From Beta vulgaris subsp. vulgaris (Eukaryota > Streptophyta > Magnoliopsida > Caryophyllales > Amaranthaceae): 64,000 nucleotides of DNA. The DNA lies in assembly GCF_026745355.1 (NCBI RefSeq), contig NC_079206.1:42083036-42147035 (forward strand), written 5' to 3'. The notes under the pieces were generated by a model. That model had not been told where the DNA came from. It was given only the letters and a program-made list of their open reading frames with translations, and ran no database searches. The stretch's first letter is position 1, and the number at the start of each line of letters is the position of its first letter. Shown here one piece after another: positions 53,886 to 64,000 of the stretch. Both the position numbers and the translations under genes were made by a program.

Positions 53886-55442
53886 AATTCCCACAAGCTA
53901 AACTGTTGCTTGTGCCCAAGCAACAAAAACAATGAGTTACATCATGAAATTGTTTTATATCATGGAAAATTCAATTCAAAAGTATCAGTTGACTCAAAAT
54001 CATTCAAGAACGCATGCATTATCATCAATCAATCATATCAATCTAACAACCAATAGCCGAGAAAGATAATCAAGCAAGGTTACTATGCATATCATGTTGA
54101 TGCTAAGATGGTGCTCATCAAGGAAGATACTCTCTCCTATTTTTGTTGTAGGCAAAAAATGTGCCCGATCACTCTCCATTATTCCCACCATATGTCCCTT
54201 CCCAACTCACTACTCTTATTTGTTTAGAACTTAACACAATGACACTCATTCTAGTCCATTCAACTCATAAATGACACTTACTCATTAGCTTTGATCCATT
54301 TACTCACTTTCCAACGAATAATGCAGCAAAAGATCGTGAGGACTTTTAAAGGTTGTAATGGAACTAAGGTTAAAGGTACATAATAATTTGGGAATGTGGT
54401 GGATAAACAAAGCATGGAGGAGCATAGACTAGCAAAATTAGGCCAATGAGACCTTCATAACTTCAACTACTAACATCTCCTAAATAACACTCACATTCAC
54501 AGATTCGCTTTCTAAACTCAATCATTATTTTCACTTTCTTTAAACTTGTTTTGCTTTTCAATGAACATTTTATTCAATATTTCAACTTTTTTTTCAACAT
54601 TTTTTTTGTTCTTTTTCGTTCCCCTTTTTTTCTTTTTGATTTGTTGTTATTGAACTTCCTTTCTTTCTTTTTTTCAAACATAAAGTAACAAGTCAATCAT
54701 ACATTCATCATAATTTAACTCTAACTAGCACATATCATAACATAAAGGCTTAGGGGCTTGTAATGAAGTTAGTTATCATAAGTAGACATAAAGGCTTTAG
54801 CGGGGCTAAAGATGGAATAATGTAATAAATTGGAACTCTGGAGCTATAAAGTATGAAAATAACACCTCAATCATGTCCAAAATTATGCACATCAAATTTC
54901 AAACAGTGAAGGATCAAAATCAAGATCAAAATCATAACTGAGGAACTAATCACACACGAAAAAGGGAAGACTAGATGTGGGATAGGCATCCATGGCTCAA
55001 AAAATCTCACAATCTAACCAACTTAGTTCTACAATCAATGCAAGTGCCACAAGTATCATGCAATCGAGGGTCATGGAAGATTGAGAATCAAATCAAGACT
55101 AACAACTCCTCATGCTAACTATCATACTTTATGAGCCAAAACAGTCATCAAAACAATGGGGCACAAGGAAACAATCATGCAACTCAACTGTTCATGCCAA
55201 GCTTGTATATACAAATCTTAAGGCATTTAATTAATCTTGGAAAGCAATATAATTTTTTTCGTTGCACTTAAACTTCCACTCCTAATGAATGGAACAAACC
55301 GTACAACAACCCTATGAAAGCAATAAAAAAGAACCTCCACTATGAAAGCAAGTAAAGAGAAGCATCCCTCCCCCAAGCTAAATAGAACACTATGTCTGCA
55401 CTGTGAAAATACAAGAAACAAGGGGAAAAGAAAAATAGAGGC
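53886..55442 (-). other. Athila-3 3' non-coding region
   Basis: No coding potential. It includes a T-rich run (54540-54680), the AGCTTGGGGGAG motif (minus strand, near 55370) and a polypurine-like end AGCTTGTGGGAATT (53886-53899) next to the LTR. Confidence 0.7.
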
Positions 55443-56599
55443 TCACTTAGTACGAGCCTCATCTACAGAAGAGGAGCCGGTGGAAGCGTCAACGGAAGGA
55501 GCGGTTGGCCTAGAAGCTACAACCAATCGACGAAGAGCAATGATATCTGAACGGAGGTCTTCCATGCTACGTTCAACAACGCCGATGCGAGAAAGCACAA
55601 ACTCCTGAAATAAGGAGCAAGAGGCCATAAAACTTGTTTGTTGTTCCTCCATGGACAACAAAAATGTAGTGGTGGTAGGTGAAAGGTCTTCGAAGACCTC
55701 AGAGGATGACGATGTAGACTGTGTAGCACCCTCCGCCTTGGATTGTGCTTCACGATGATAGCACGGAAAAGTGCACGACACAGTCCACCCACATCCAACT
55801 TGTCAGAAATACTCCTCGATTTCCATTCCTAAAAGTCACAATCATGAAGTGTAGTATTGGGGAGAATGTCGTAGACTAAATGTTAACCATTGGTCCGACA
55901 CCCTTTCACATACCATATATATAATTGTTGGCCATAGTTGAATACCCAATCATAACGCTCTTGCATACATGTAATAGTAATGCGGTGATGGGGCGCTAAA
56001 GCGGTGTCCCGTGCCAGATAAATTGCCATGGAAGTGGCAAAGAAAGAGACAATGTCGCCCATAGTGATATCACCTTTCTTTTCATCGTGCTCTAAAATCA
56101 TGGCGGAAAGAAGAAACTTTCCCAAGTTGAGTTGATGGTAAATAGTCTCGAGGGTGTAATGAGTGAACCACCACAGAAGTTTCAAGTACATAGCAGTGAC
56201 TGGACTGGCTTCATTCTTGGATCCAAACAATTAGAGTATGAAACGATGAAGCATATGAAGTGCGGGACACCTAATGGACTTTACTCTACAGGAACCAGAC
56301 TCCCAATCATCTCTCCCAGAAATTATCTTCTAAAATTTTGGTGCTCCAAAAAGAGTATGATTTGGAGCTCCTTTAAAGTTCTTGAATTCCTGAGGACCCA
56401 TAATATAATTGGTAGGCCAACAAAAAGGGTCATTGACTTCACTCCTAAACATGATTTTCTCAACACACTCAAGTGTAAAGACAACACCAACTTTAGTAGT
56501 ATCCAGTTCAAGAGTAAAAAGGAACTCAATCACAAGTTCAGGGCATGTTACCTCCGCCAACTCTAAGACTTCACTCCATCCATGTTTGTAACAGCCCAA
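55443..56599 (-). pseudogene. Athila-3 ORF1/env-like protein
   Basis: Three frames in order on the minus strand. The first (56599-56330) gives WSEVLELAEVTCPELVIEFL and CVEKIMFRSEVNDPFCWP. The second (56230-55883) gives MYLKLLWWFTHYTLETIYHQ, LGKFLLSAMILEHD and ITITCMQERYDWVFNYGQQ. The third (55781-55443) is a likely coiled coil with LSRIGVVERSMEDLRSDIIA and ends at 55443. The order recalls the ATHILA ORF-1 family (YPELV.EFL at the start). It is broken by frameshifts. The N-terminus is cut by the Tekay-2 LTR boundary at about 56587. Confidence 0.62.
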
Positions 56600-59109
56600 A
56601 TTTTCCCGACCAGCTTACAGAGGATTAAGCACAGTGAAAGAGACTCTAGTCGAGATAACCCCAACTATTACCATCACACTACATCAGAGAGTGTTGAACT
56701 GAATTCCCAAATTCTATTCATATTAATTTAACTATTATAAAAAGCTCTGATTCTCTGACTCTATTATAATATTCTAATATATTTTCATAGAAAATCCGAC
56801 AAAGTTTCCTTTGAAAATAGGACAACTCTAAAGCGAGAAATAGCTTAAACTTGATACAGTTTCAAATAATAAATTACTTCAAAAACTCTACAACCTCAAC
56901 GCTTTCGCGGATCAACAACCAACAGAAAATCAGAAGCACTAATGACTCTGATAATAAAGATAGATTATAAGTACTAAATGACTAACTATTACAAAGTCAA
57001 GCGTCCTCACTTCGATAACAACTATAATACTGTTCCAGTTTGTATTAGCTTCAACTTGCAAAAGATTAACTCAGAGCTTCCACCTGAAACATTTAGGATA
57101 CTGCCACCCCCAAGTAACAAGCGACAAAAATGACAAAATAACATACACACATCAGCAAAGCTGAGTACTTAACCCGTAAATAAGCTTAACACATGCTTTG
57201 GTGGCTTCTACTTGAAAATGACTCAACAGTCATCATGCTCATATTAATCATACAAGTCATAACAAAGTATAGCCTTAGTCATGTCGGACACATACATGTA
57301 ATACCATTATTCAATTCACTTCATAACACATCATCGTTCATGTAACAGCAAGCAAAGTAGAGACATGTTTCATATATCTTCATTTAATTAGCTTTCCACG
57401 TATCACAATTACTTATGAGGAATCTATGTGAACCAACCCTGATATATGTTATATGACTTATTTCCTTCAATCGATTTTTTATTAGAGTTCCAACTTAGAT
57501 TCTCAAATACGAGATTAATCATTTTCTTATACATTTACCACCAATTCCTTATCAAGAATTAAATAACATGACAATACTCCATGACATGATTCTTTATCGG
57601 AAATCCAACATCAGTATAACTTACCATGATATGCTTCCTTCTTAGGAACCCAATATTGATATTCATATTCAAATATTGAATAAACATTCATTACTTACCT
57701 GATATGATTCCTTATCCAATATCGAAACAACTTACAACAATTCGATTCCTTATCGAAAATCCAATATCGAAATAACTTTCACAATTTGAGATAACTTTCT
57801 TCTAACCAGGGGGGAAAGAGAATGGGAGGGAGGAGACAAACCTTACACTCCAACAGTGGGGGTTGTCACCCAACCATTCGCTTTACTTTTGGCCAATAAC
57901 CGCGACTAGTCTGGAGTACATTTTTCCGCTGATTCAATCAGCCATGCACAAGTTTCACATTACCTGATATATCGCCTGATTTCGCCCCATAGAGCAATGG
58001 ACAGGTTTCCCTGTGGGGCCCCCAAAGTTCACAGTTCATGGGGCACTGTTCGTGTAACCTCATCCATCGACTCAGACGAGGCTACTTTCCCCTTTTAGAT
58101 TCCTTTTGATTATTGTTCACAACTCAATCAAATCATGCATATAACTCATCCAATAATATTAGTAATTCTTATCATCTTTTGAACAACCAACCACACTAAC
58201 AGACTTACCTTAGAGAGCTATACTCACTTATCATAGTACCTTCAAACATATTTCAAATTCAATATTTATACATTTACGTTCAACTCAATTTCCAATTATA
58301 GAACTTATAACCACAATCATATTCAACAACATATTCATCACAACAATAAAAGTCTCTCAATGAGGATTAACTAACGAGACTTACTAAATCACTTTTGCAT
58401 AACTTATACACCTACATATAAATATCTTACACTCTTTCACACCTCATGCTTGTCAATCCCCTTTTACCTTAATAATAATAACAAAAGTCACTAAGCACTA
58501 ACAACAATTATGATAGGTCTCTCTCTTAGACTTAAATGAGGAGAGATAACGAAAATTCCACAACTCATGATTCATGAAACAAAGATTGATTAAACTTAAC
58601 ATTTATGGATCATGTTATCTCGTATTTCCAATCCCAATTACCAGTATGGCAATCTTTAATTAATTATACTCCTAATTCGTAGAGCGAGTCAACCTGGGTG
58701 ATCTAATTCATAATTAATAAAACTATGTCAACTACTCTTTATATTACTAATAAGGACTAGTTAATTCTCTTTCTAACGTCATGTGAGTAAACTAATTAAA
58801 TTAATTCACTTTTAGAGTCTAACCACATGGTTATTCTTCTAATCATTGAACCATTCATATTATATTATATGCTCTATTAGAAACTAATTCTCATAGCTCA
58901 TTAACACACTTTTAAAGTTAACTCAAATAATTATTCTTCCGGACACTATTAAACACTTCCAATCAGATAATCTACTATATTAGAAACTAATTCTTTTACT
59001 ACTTTAATACATATTAGGCTAAGCTTTCACCAAAACGAACCTCTCCTTAGAACTTTACGAAACCAATAGCAGAAAACCGTTCTAGTTATAGGTAACCCAT
59101 CATCATAAG
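56587..59109 (-). repeat. Tekay-2 LTR fragment
   Basis: About 2.5 kb. On the minus strand it ends GGGAAAATTTGGGCTGTTACA and contains TACTCAGCTTTGCTGATGTG and CTTGGGGGTGGC, the usual order in Tekay-type LTRs. Its other end is not seen: the Tat-2 LTR begins at 59110, so the LTR is either solo and 5'-truncated or cut by Tat-2. There is no coding region. Confidence 0.65.
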
Positions 59110-59734
59110 TGTTGTAGCCTAAAAATCAACGGCTATTGCGCTGACACGTGGCCTCATCAGAGCCCTACATGTGGCATATGTGTAGGGGAGTAAAGTACAA
59201 AGGGCCTGAAGTGACAGGCCTAAAAGTACGTTTCTGAAGAAAGTGTACTAAAGGTCCTTCTCCTGGCCCCAAAAATTGTACTTAGGCCCAGCAAAAATGA
59301 TCTCACCTTTATATGAAAGTGAGGTGTGCTGACCAATTAATTGCTGCCACGTGTCCCACTACTTTGATTAGCCAATCAGATGCTCCAAATTAGGGTGACA
59401 TCAAGGCACAACAGTCATTTCAAACAGTATAAATAGTCCTTGATTTCAGGTGAAAGGTACGTTTTTCAGAGCATAGTACTGTTACTTGTCATAAATTCTT
59501 CTCTCTCTCTCTCTCTACTTTGTCTCTCTAAAAGTTCCTTTACATCCCTGATATCTGACTTAAGCATCGGAGGGGAAAATACCACCCAAACCTCCACGGT
59601 GGGTCCCTTTTTGCAGGTTGCTGGTCAGGAGTTAGCATCGGGATTCGAACCAATCCTTGCTGCACAAGTCTCCCGTTTTAAGAACCTATCTTTGGGAGTG
59701 TGATATAAGTTTACCAGTTTTACTCTACATAACA
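59110..59734 (+). repeat. Tat-2 5' LTR
   Basis: 625 bp from TGTTGTAGCC to CTACATAACA, directly followed by a primer site. TATAAATAG at 59428-59436, then a (CT)n leader near 59500. Confidence 0.85.
59428..59436 (+). promoter_or_regulatory. Tat-2 LTR TATA box
   Basis: CAGTATAAATAGTCC within the LTR. A CT-rich start region follows at about 59495-59530. Confidence 0.6.
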
Positions 59735-59736
59735 TT

Positions 59737-59754
59737 TGGCGCCGTCTGTGGGGA
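59737..59754 (+). other. Tat-2 primer-binding site
   Basis: TGGCGCCGTCTGTGGGGA two bases inside the LTR. This sequence is common next to LTRs of Tat/Athila-type elements. The first eight bases fit the 3' end of plant aspartate tRNA, but the rest deviates. Confidence 0.85.
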
Positions 59755-59763
59755 GACGCAGTA

Positions 59764-61608
59764 ATGACGGATTGTCATTCATCGAATGTCGCAAGGAACA
59801 GAAGTTTTAGAGTTCAGGTGGAAGGATACACTGTTGTTGATGAGAGGACCGCCTCGTGGACGGGATCAGGGCCATGCTGCCTTCATCTAGAGGGTAGGAC
59901 TGTAACTCCAGTCATCCAAGAGAATCTTGACCGTCCAGTGACAGCTGGTCATTTGGAAAATGTGTTGAATGACTTCCAGGCAAGAATGGCCGCTGTTATG
60001 GAAGAGCAGATTAAGAACAATATGTTTTTCTTTAGATGAGTCCGGAGGAGAGGCAGCTGCGCCGCTCAAAGGGCGATCCCAGAGGGTCGTCCAGGACCTA
60101 GTCGGCCACCTCGGCCAGAGTTACTAGCCGCCTTCCAAAGGAAAGCAGCCAGCGTAGTGATTCTAGGAGGAAGATGGACTGGAAACTGGTGTCCGTCCAG
60201 CGATAATATCCCTCCTACTGGTCACATGATGGAGACTGATGCTAGGGAGTATTTGGAGGCCAAGAGGGCGGCAGCTCAGCAGCGTTCGCCTCTGGCTCCA
60301 CCATATATGAAGGATCCGTCCTTAAGACTCCCGTCCAGAACAGTGGCAGCGAAGCCGTGGACCATCAGCTTTCAGCCAAGGCAGGAAAAGACAGTTTTGC
60401 AGCCTTGGTGTACAGGCGTCAAGCCTTAGCTAACACCATCTAATCCAGTATTGAAAGAGTACCGTCAGGAGCACATACCCATTGAGGGTCAGGTGGCGGC
60501 ACTCCAAATCAATTGGCCGACTCCTTTCTCGGTCAGGATCATGGAGTCCCCTCCTTTCCCAAAGGTTAAGCTCCCGCCATTGAACCTTTTGACGGAACTA
60601 CTGATCCGGACGATCACCTATCAGCTTACAAGCATCAGATGTATGTCCAAGGGGTGGAAGATGCTACTTGGTGTAAGAATTTTCCAGCTACTTTGAAGGG
60701 GTAGCGCAAAAATGGTTTAACAACTTGCCGCCTAACTTAGTGAACAATTTTACTGAACTTAGCATTCTATTCACCAGTCACTTTGTGGCTAATCGTCAAG
60801 AACAAAAACAAGCATGCACCTGGGAAAGTCATCCAAGGTCCTAAGGAGGCCTTGAGAGGTTATGTGAAGAGATTTAATCTAGAGATTGCAGATCCAAGAT
60901 CTGAATGCAGGTGTGGCGTTTGACGCCTTCATCAGAGGCTAAGACCAGGAAGTTTTAAGTTTGATTTGGTGAAGAAGAAAATCACTACTTTACGGAAGCA
61001 TTGAGGGACTGAAGCATTCATTCATGCCACAGAGGTTTGTGCTGAAGCAAAAAGCCAGAAGTGAAGAAAGTGAAGAAGCTGTTCAGCCAAAAAAGAATCC
61101 GCCCAAGAAGGCTGAGACTTGGGCAATGACTTCTATGACCACCTCGTCCAAGAGAAGTAGGCGGTCAGAGCCGGCGGCCTCAGTTGAACCAATAGAGTTC
61201 AACAAAGATCAATATTCCATTTTGATGGAAATAAAAGATCAGCATGAGCTAAAGGCGCCGGCCGAATGAAGACGCCTTACCGTAACAGAGAAAAGAGCAA
61301 GTATTGTCACTTTCACAAAGATTGTGGCATGAAACCAATGAATGCAAGCATTTGAAGCGAGCCTAGAAGAGTTGGCTCGAAAAGGAAAGATGAACAATTA
61401 CCTACCCTCGTCAGGAAGGAAGTTTCAGAAAAGGGATAACCGTCAAGGAAGAAAGATGGACGGAGATAGCACGGATGATGATGTAGTAATGGTCATCTCA
61501 GGAGGATTTGCGCTGGAGGTCCAACAAATCGGCCACAAAAACTATTTGAGGGAACTCAGCCAGGTTATGCTCACAACCAGGCCGAGTCTGATCCTTTTCC
61601 AAAAATAG
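59764..61608 (+). pseudogene. Tat-2 gag
   Basis: ATG at 59764, ten bases after the primer site, opens MTDCHSSNVARNRSFRVQVE. VIQENLDRPVTAGHLENVLN follows. The capsid core is scattered over frames at about 60540-60990 (ESPPFPKVKLPPLN, YKHQMYVQGV, ALRGYVKRFNLEI). A C-terminal finger KYCHFHKDCG, then TNECKHLKRALEELARKGK, lies at about 61290-61390. This is the Tat gag finger pattern. Numerous stops and frameshifts. The end point is approximate. Confidence 0.78.
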
Positions 61609-61689
61609 TGGTCAGCGAGCTGGACCGAGGGAATATAGGACGCCCATGATGATCCGCTGGTTGTGGAAATGAAGATTGCCAACCTTGGG

Positions 61690-62197
61690 TTAGGCGAATT
61701 TTGATTGATACTGGAAGCTCCACTGATATAATCAGTGCTGATTGTTTGTCTCGTTAAATTTGACAAAAAGATTTGATGCCGGTAAATCATCCTATAATTG
61801 GTTTTGGCGGAGGGTCATATCACCCTATGGGAACCGTCACATTGCCCGTCAGGTTGGAGAAAAAGATGCGGCCAGGACGCTTTTTGTGAAATTTTTGGTA
61901 GTACGAGACTTGAACGCTTATAATGTCATTCTCGGACGACCTACCTTAAATCACATCAAGGCCGTCATTGTGACCCATTTAATGCTGATGAAGTTTGATG
62001 TGATGGGGGAAGATTGGATCTCTTTATGGAGATCAGCAAGCTGCCAGAGAATGCTATCTCACCACACTCAAACCATCATCTTGGAAAGAGAAGCAGAGTG
62101 TCCAAAGGCAAGAGATGATTCGGCCAAGAAGGTTAAAGGCCAGATTGTTGAGCTTAAGGAAGAAGTTGAGAAGGTTCAAGAGATGCTCCCTTCCTGA
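61690..62197 (+). pseudogene. Tat-2 protease
   Basis: The active-site strand ILIDTGSSTDII is at 61698-61733 (DTG). After a frameshift the frame 61742-62197 continues with FLVVRDLNAYNVILGRPTLN, the protease C-terminal hallmark, and a linker with a short coiled-coil tail (IVELKEEVEKVQEML). Confidence 0.82.
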
Positions 62198-62333
62198 AAG
62201 CAATCCGTCCATGCTTTTGCCTAGCAAGAAGAGAAAGTGTTTGGCAATTAAAGAAGAAAACATTCATCTGAGATAATGGCTATAATGAGTCTGGGACTAG
62301 AACGTCCAGAACCGTGGAAAGTCCAGTAGAGAT

Positions 62334-63010
62334 TTGCTTAATCCAGAGCGTCCGGAAAGGACATTGAAAATTGGATCAGTTTTGAGATCAGAGAATTCAG
62401 GACGCCTTAGTTGCGTTGCTGCGAGAATTGAAGATGTGTTTGCCTATGCTGTAGAAGAGATGCCTGGGATAGACCCTGAAGTGGCCGTCCATAAGCTCAA
62501 CATTGAGCCGGGGCAAAAGCCTATTCGGCAGAAGAAGAGGCATCTGGGGCCGGCCAGAAATAAGGCCGTTGATGAAGAAGTTCAAAAGCTGCTCAAGTCT
62601 AAGTTCATCCGGGAAACATATTACCCAGATTGGGTAGCAAATGTTGTGATGGTTCCAAAGCCGAATGGCACTTGGAGAATGTGTGTTGATTATACGAATC
62701 TGAACAAGGCTTGTCCTAAGGACAGCTTCCCGTTGCCTAAAATTGATCGTCTGGTGGATTCACGGCCGGCCATGCCCTGTGAGTTTATGGACGTTATTGG
62801 CTTCCACCAGATTCCTATGTGGCCGGATGATCAAGATAAGACTTCCTTCATTACTGAGAAAGGATTGTATGGATGGCTCAGGATGCCCTTCGGCCTAAGA
62901 AATGCGCTAGCCACATTTCAGAGGCTCATTAATACGGTATTTCAGCCACAGCTTGGCGAAATATGGAAGCTATATCGACGACATGATCGTCAAGAGTAAA
63001 GAAGAAAAGA
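62334..63010 (+). pseudogene. Tat-2 reverse transcriptase
   Basis: An open frame to 62999 with FAYAVEEMPGIDPEVAVHKL, GPARNKAVDEEVQKLLKSKF, WVANVVMVPKPNGTWRMCVD, LNKACPKDSFPLPKIDRLVD and MPFGLRNALATFQRLINTVF. The catalytic block YIDDMIVKSK is present at 62971-63000 but shifted by one base relative to the upstream frame. The thumb follows in further frames (LKLNPQKCVFG). Confidence 0.88.
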
Positions 63011-63029
63011 TCATCTGGACGATCTGAGG

Positions 63030-63760
63030 GAAACCTTCCTCACTTTGAGAAATTCAAGTTGAAGCTCAATCCGCAGAAATGTGTGTTCGGGTAGTTGCTG
63101 GGAAATTTCTGGGATTTTTGGTTGATCAGAGAGGGATTGAGGCAAATCCCGAAAAATTCAAGCTATTATGAATATGTCTTCGCCGTCCAAAGTCAAAGAA
63201 GTTCAGGGTTGACGGGCTGTTTGGCTGCTCTTGGACGGTTTCTCTCAAATCAGGAGACAAATGTCACCATTTCTTTGCTACTATCAAGAAGAATGCCAAG
63301 TTTGAGTGGACGGAAGAAGCTGAAGTGGCGCTTCAGCAAGTAAAGGATCATCTTCGGCAGCTGCCTAGGTTAATCAGTCCGGCCGAAGGTGAAAAATTGT
63401 ATGTATACCTGGCTGTATCACCTTCGCGTAAGTGCTGTCCTCTTGGCTGAAGAGACGCGGCAGATACCCGTCTATTTTGTGAGCCATGTGCTGAAAGATT
63501 GAGAACAGATATTCGTCCATGAGAAATTCGGCTGGCTTTGTTGATGGCTAGCCGGAAGTTAAGGCCTTACTTCTTGCCCACAGCATTCTTGTATATACGA
63601 TCAGCCGCTTAGGCAAGTGTTGCATAAATGGATGCTCTGGCCGGATGTTAAAATGGGCGTTGAGCTAATATGTTTGATTTAACATTTGAGCCTAGAAAGG
63701 CAATCAAGGGCCAAGCTTTGGCTGATTTCATTGTAGAGCTTACTCGGCCTACAGTAGAAA
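63030..63760 (+). pseudogene. Tat-2 first RNase H and connector
   Basis: Broken frames give KFEWTEEAEVALQQVKDHLR (about 63300-63358), then LPRLISPAEGEKLYVYLAVS and HVLKD. After more breaks, MFDLTFEPRKAIKGQALADF (63670-63735) closes the domain. The first catalytic D position reads A (YLAVS). As in Tat-1, this RNase H appears inactive. Confidence 0.75.
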
Positions 63761-63784
63761 GCGTCCAAGATCCCGGCGGAAGGA

Positions 63785-64000
63785 AGCGTCATTGGACCCT
63801 TATGGTGGATGGATCCTCAACTGCAACGGATGTGGGGCAGGAATCATTTTTCAATCTCCAGAAGGGGAAAGTTTGAATATGCTATGAAGTTCAATTCCAG
63901 GCGTCCAATAATGAAGCAGAGTATGAAGCTCTCTTAGCCGGCATAAAAATGTGCAAAGCGGCTGGGCCTTGGAAATTGAAGCTAAAACTGACTCTCTGCT
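63785..64000 (+). pseudogene. Tat-2 second, archaeal-type RNase H (partial)
   Basis: HWTLMVDGSSTATDVG at about 63790-63835 has the first catalytic D. After a frameshift FQASNNEAEYEALLAGIKMC carries the E. The window ends before the third acidic residue. It confirms the Tat lineage. Confidence 0.82.

Larger units (their letters stand above)
52906..56586 (-). mobile_element. Athila-3, truncated Athila element
   Basis: On the minus strand, an env-like ORF (about 56586-55443) is followed by a long non-coding region with the Athila motif AGCTTGGGGGAG near 55370, a polypurine-like tract and a 3' LTR at 53885-52906. The remainder (5' LTR, gag, pol) is lost where the Tekay-2 LTR begins at 56587. Confidence 0.75.
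59110..64000 (+). mobile_element. Tat-2, 5' part of a Tat-lineage gypsy element
   Basis: 5' LTR, primer site, gag, protease, RT, RNase H and the start of a second, archaeal-type RNase H follow in order on the plus strand. The element continues past the window. Many frameshifts. It is a different family from Tat-1 (unrelated LTR and primer site). Confidence 0.9.

Noticed and set aside
56587..59109. Complete Tekay-type LTR with both ends
   Set aside because: Only one terminus (TGTTACA on the minus strand) is recognisable. The other side meets the Tat-2 LTR without a start sequence or target duplication.

Overview
This is a stretch of plant nuclear DNA, most likely from a eudicot with a repeat-rich genome. 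Nearly all of it is layered LTR retrotransposons (Ty1/copia and Ty3/gypsy of the Tekay, Tat and Athila types), with one Stowaway MITE, one non-autonomous CACTA transposon and one relic of a host gene resembling the E3 ubiquitin ligase UPL3. I see no intact single-copy gene and no tRNA or rRNA gene. The species cannot be named from the sequence alone.

Layout. 160-640: a relic of an Athila-like gag, abutting a 5'-truncated copia element (Copia-1, + strand, about 690-4722). 4886-27114: a Tat-type gypsy element (Tat-1) whose gag-pol is on the minus strand, with target duplication GTTAG on both sides. Its left LTR was hit twice. First, a complete chromodomain-bearing Tekay-type gypsy element (Tekay-1, + strand, 4973-15648, duplication GAAGA/GAACA) landed in it; Tekay-1 carries a Stowaway MITE (14140-14457) in its own 3' LTR. 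Second, a 1.4-kb CACTA element (15857-17275, duplication AAT) landed in it. Tat-1 also carries a plus-strand (antisense) gene at 17918-20329 with its own TATA box and two clean 95-nt introns, and an array of eight hairpin repeats at 20720-21114.

27573-29450 is an intron-containing, stop-bearing fragment of a UPL3-like gene with a 197-bp perfect tandem duplication. It joins directly to an Athila gag. 29452-48850 is an Athila array in the order internal, LTR, internal, LTR (+ strand). A complete Sirevirus-like copia element with an env-like ORF (Copia-2, minus strand, 33513-44122, duplication TGGAT) sits inside its first LTR. 48851-56586 holds a possible small LTR, an Athila-like solo LTR (minus), a cryptic LTR-like stretch, and a third Athila element (minus, 3' LTR 52906-53885). 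56587-59109 is a Tekay-type LTR fragment (minus). 59110-64000 is the 5' portion of a second Tat element (Tat-2, + strand) that runs off the window.

Relative ages follow from nesting: Tat-1 is older than Tekay-1 and CACTA; Tekay-1 is older than its Stowaway; the Athila array is older than Copia-2; the Tekay-2 LTR is older than Tat-2. Essentially all element ORFs carry frameshifts or stops, so the window looks like decaying heterochromatic or intergenic DNA. The points most worth following up are the covarying hairpin array in Tat-1, the spliced antisense gene of Tat-1, and a recurring design in which several unrelated LTRs carry a family-specific GC-rich palindromic word just upstream of the TATA box.
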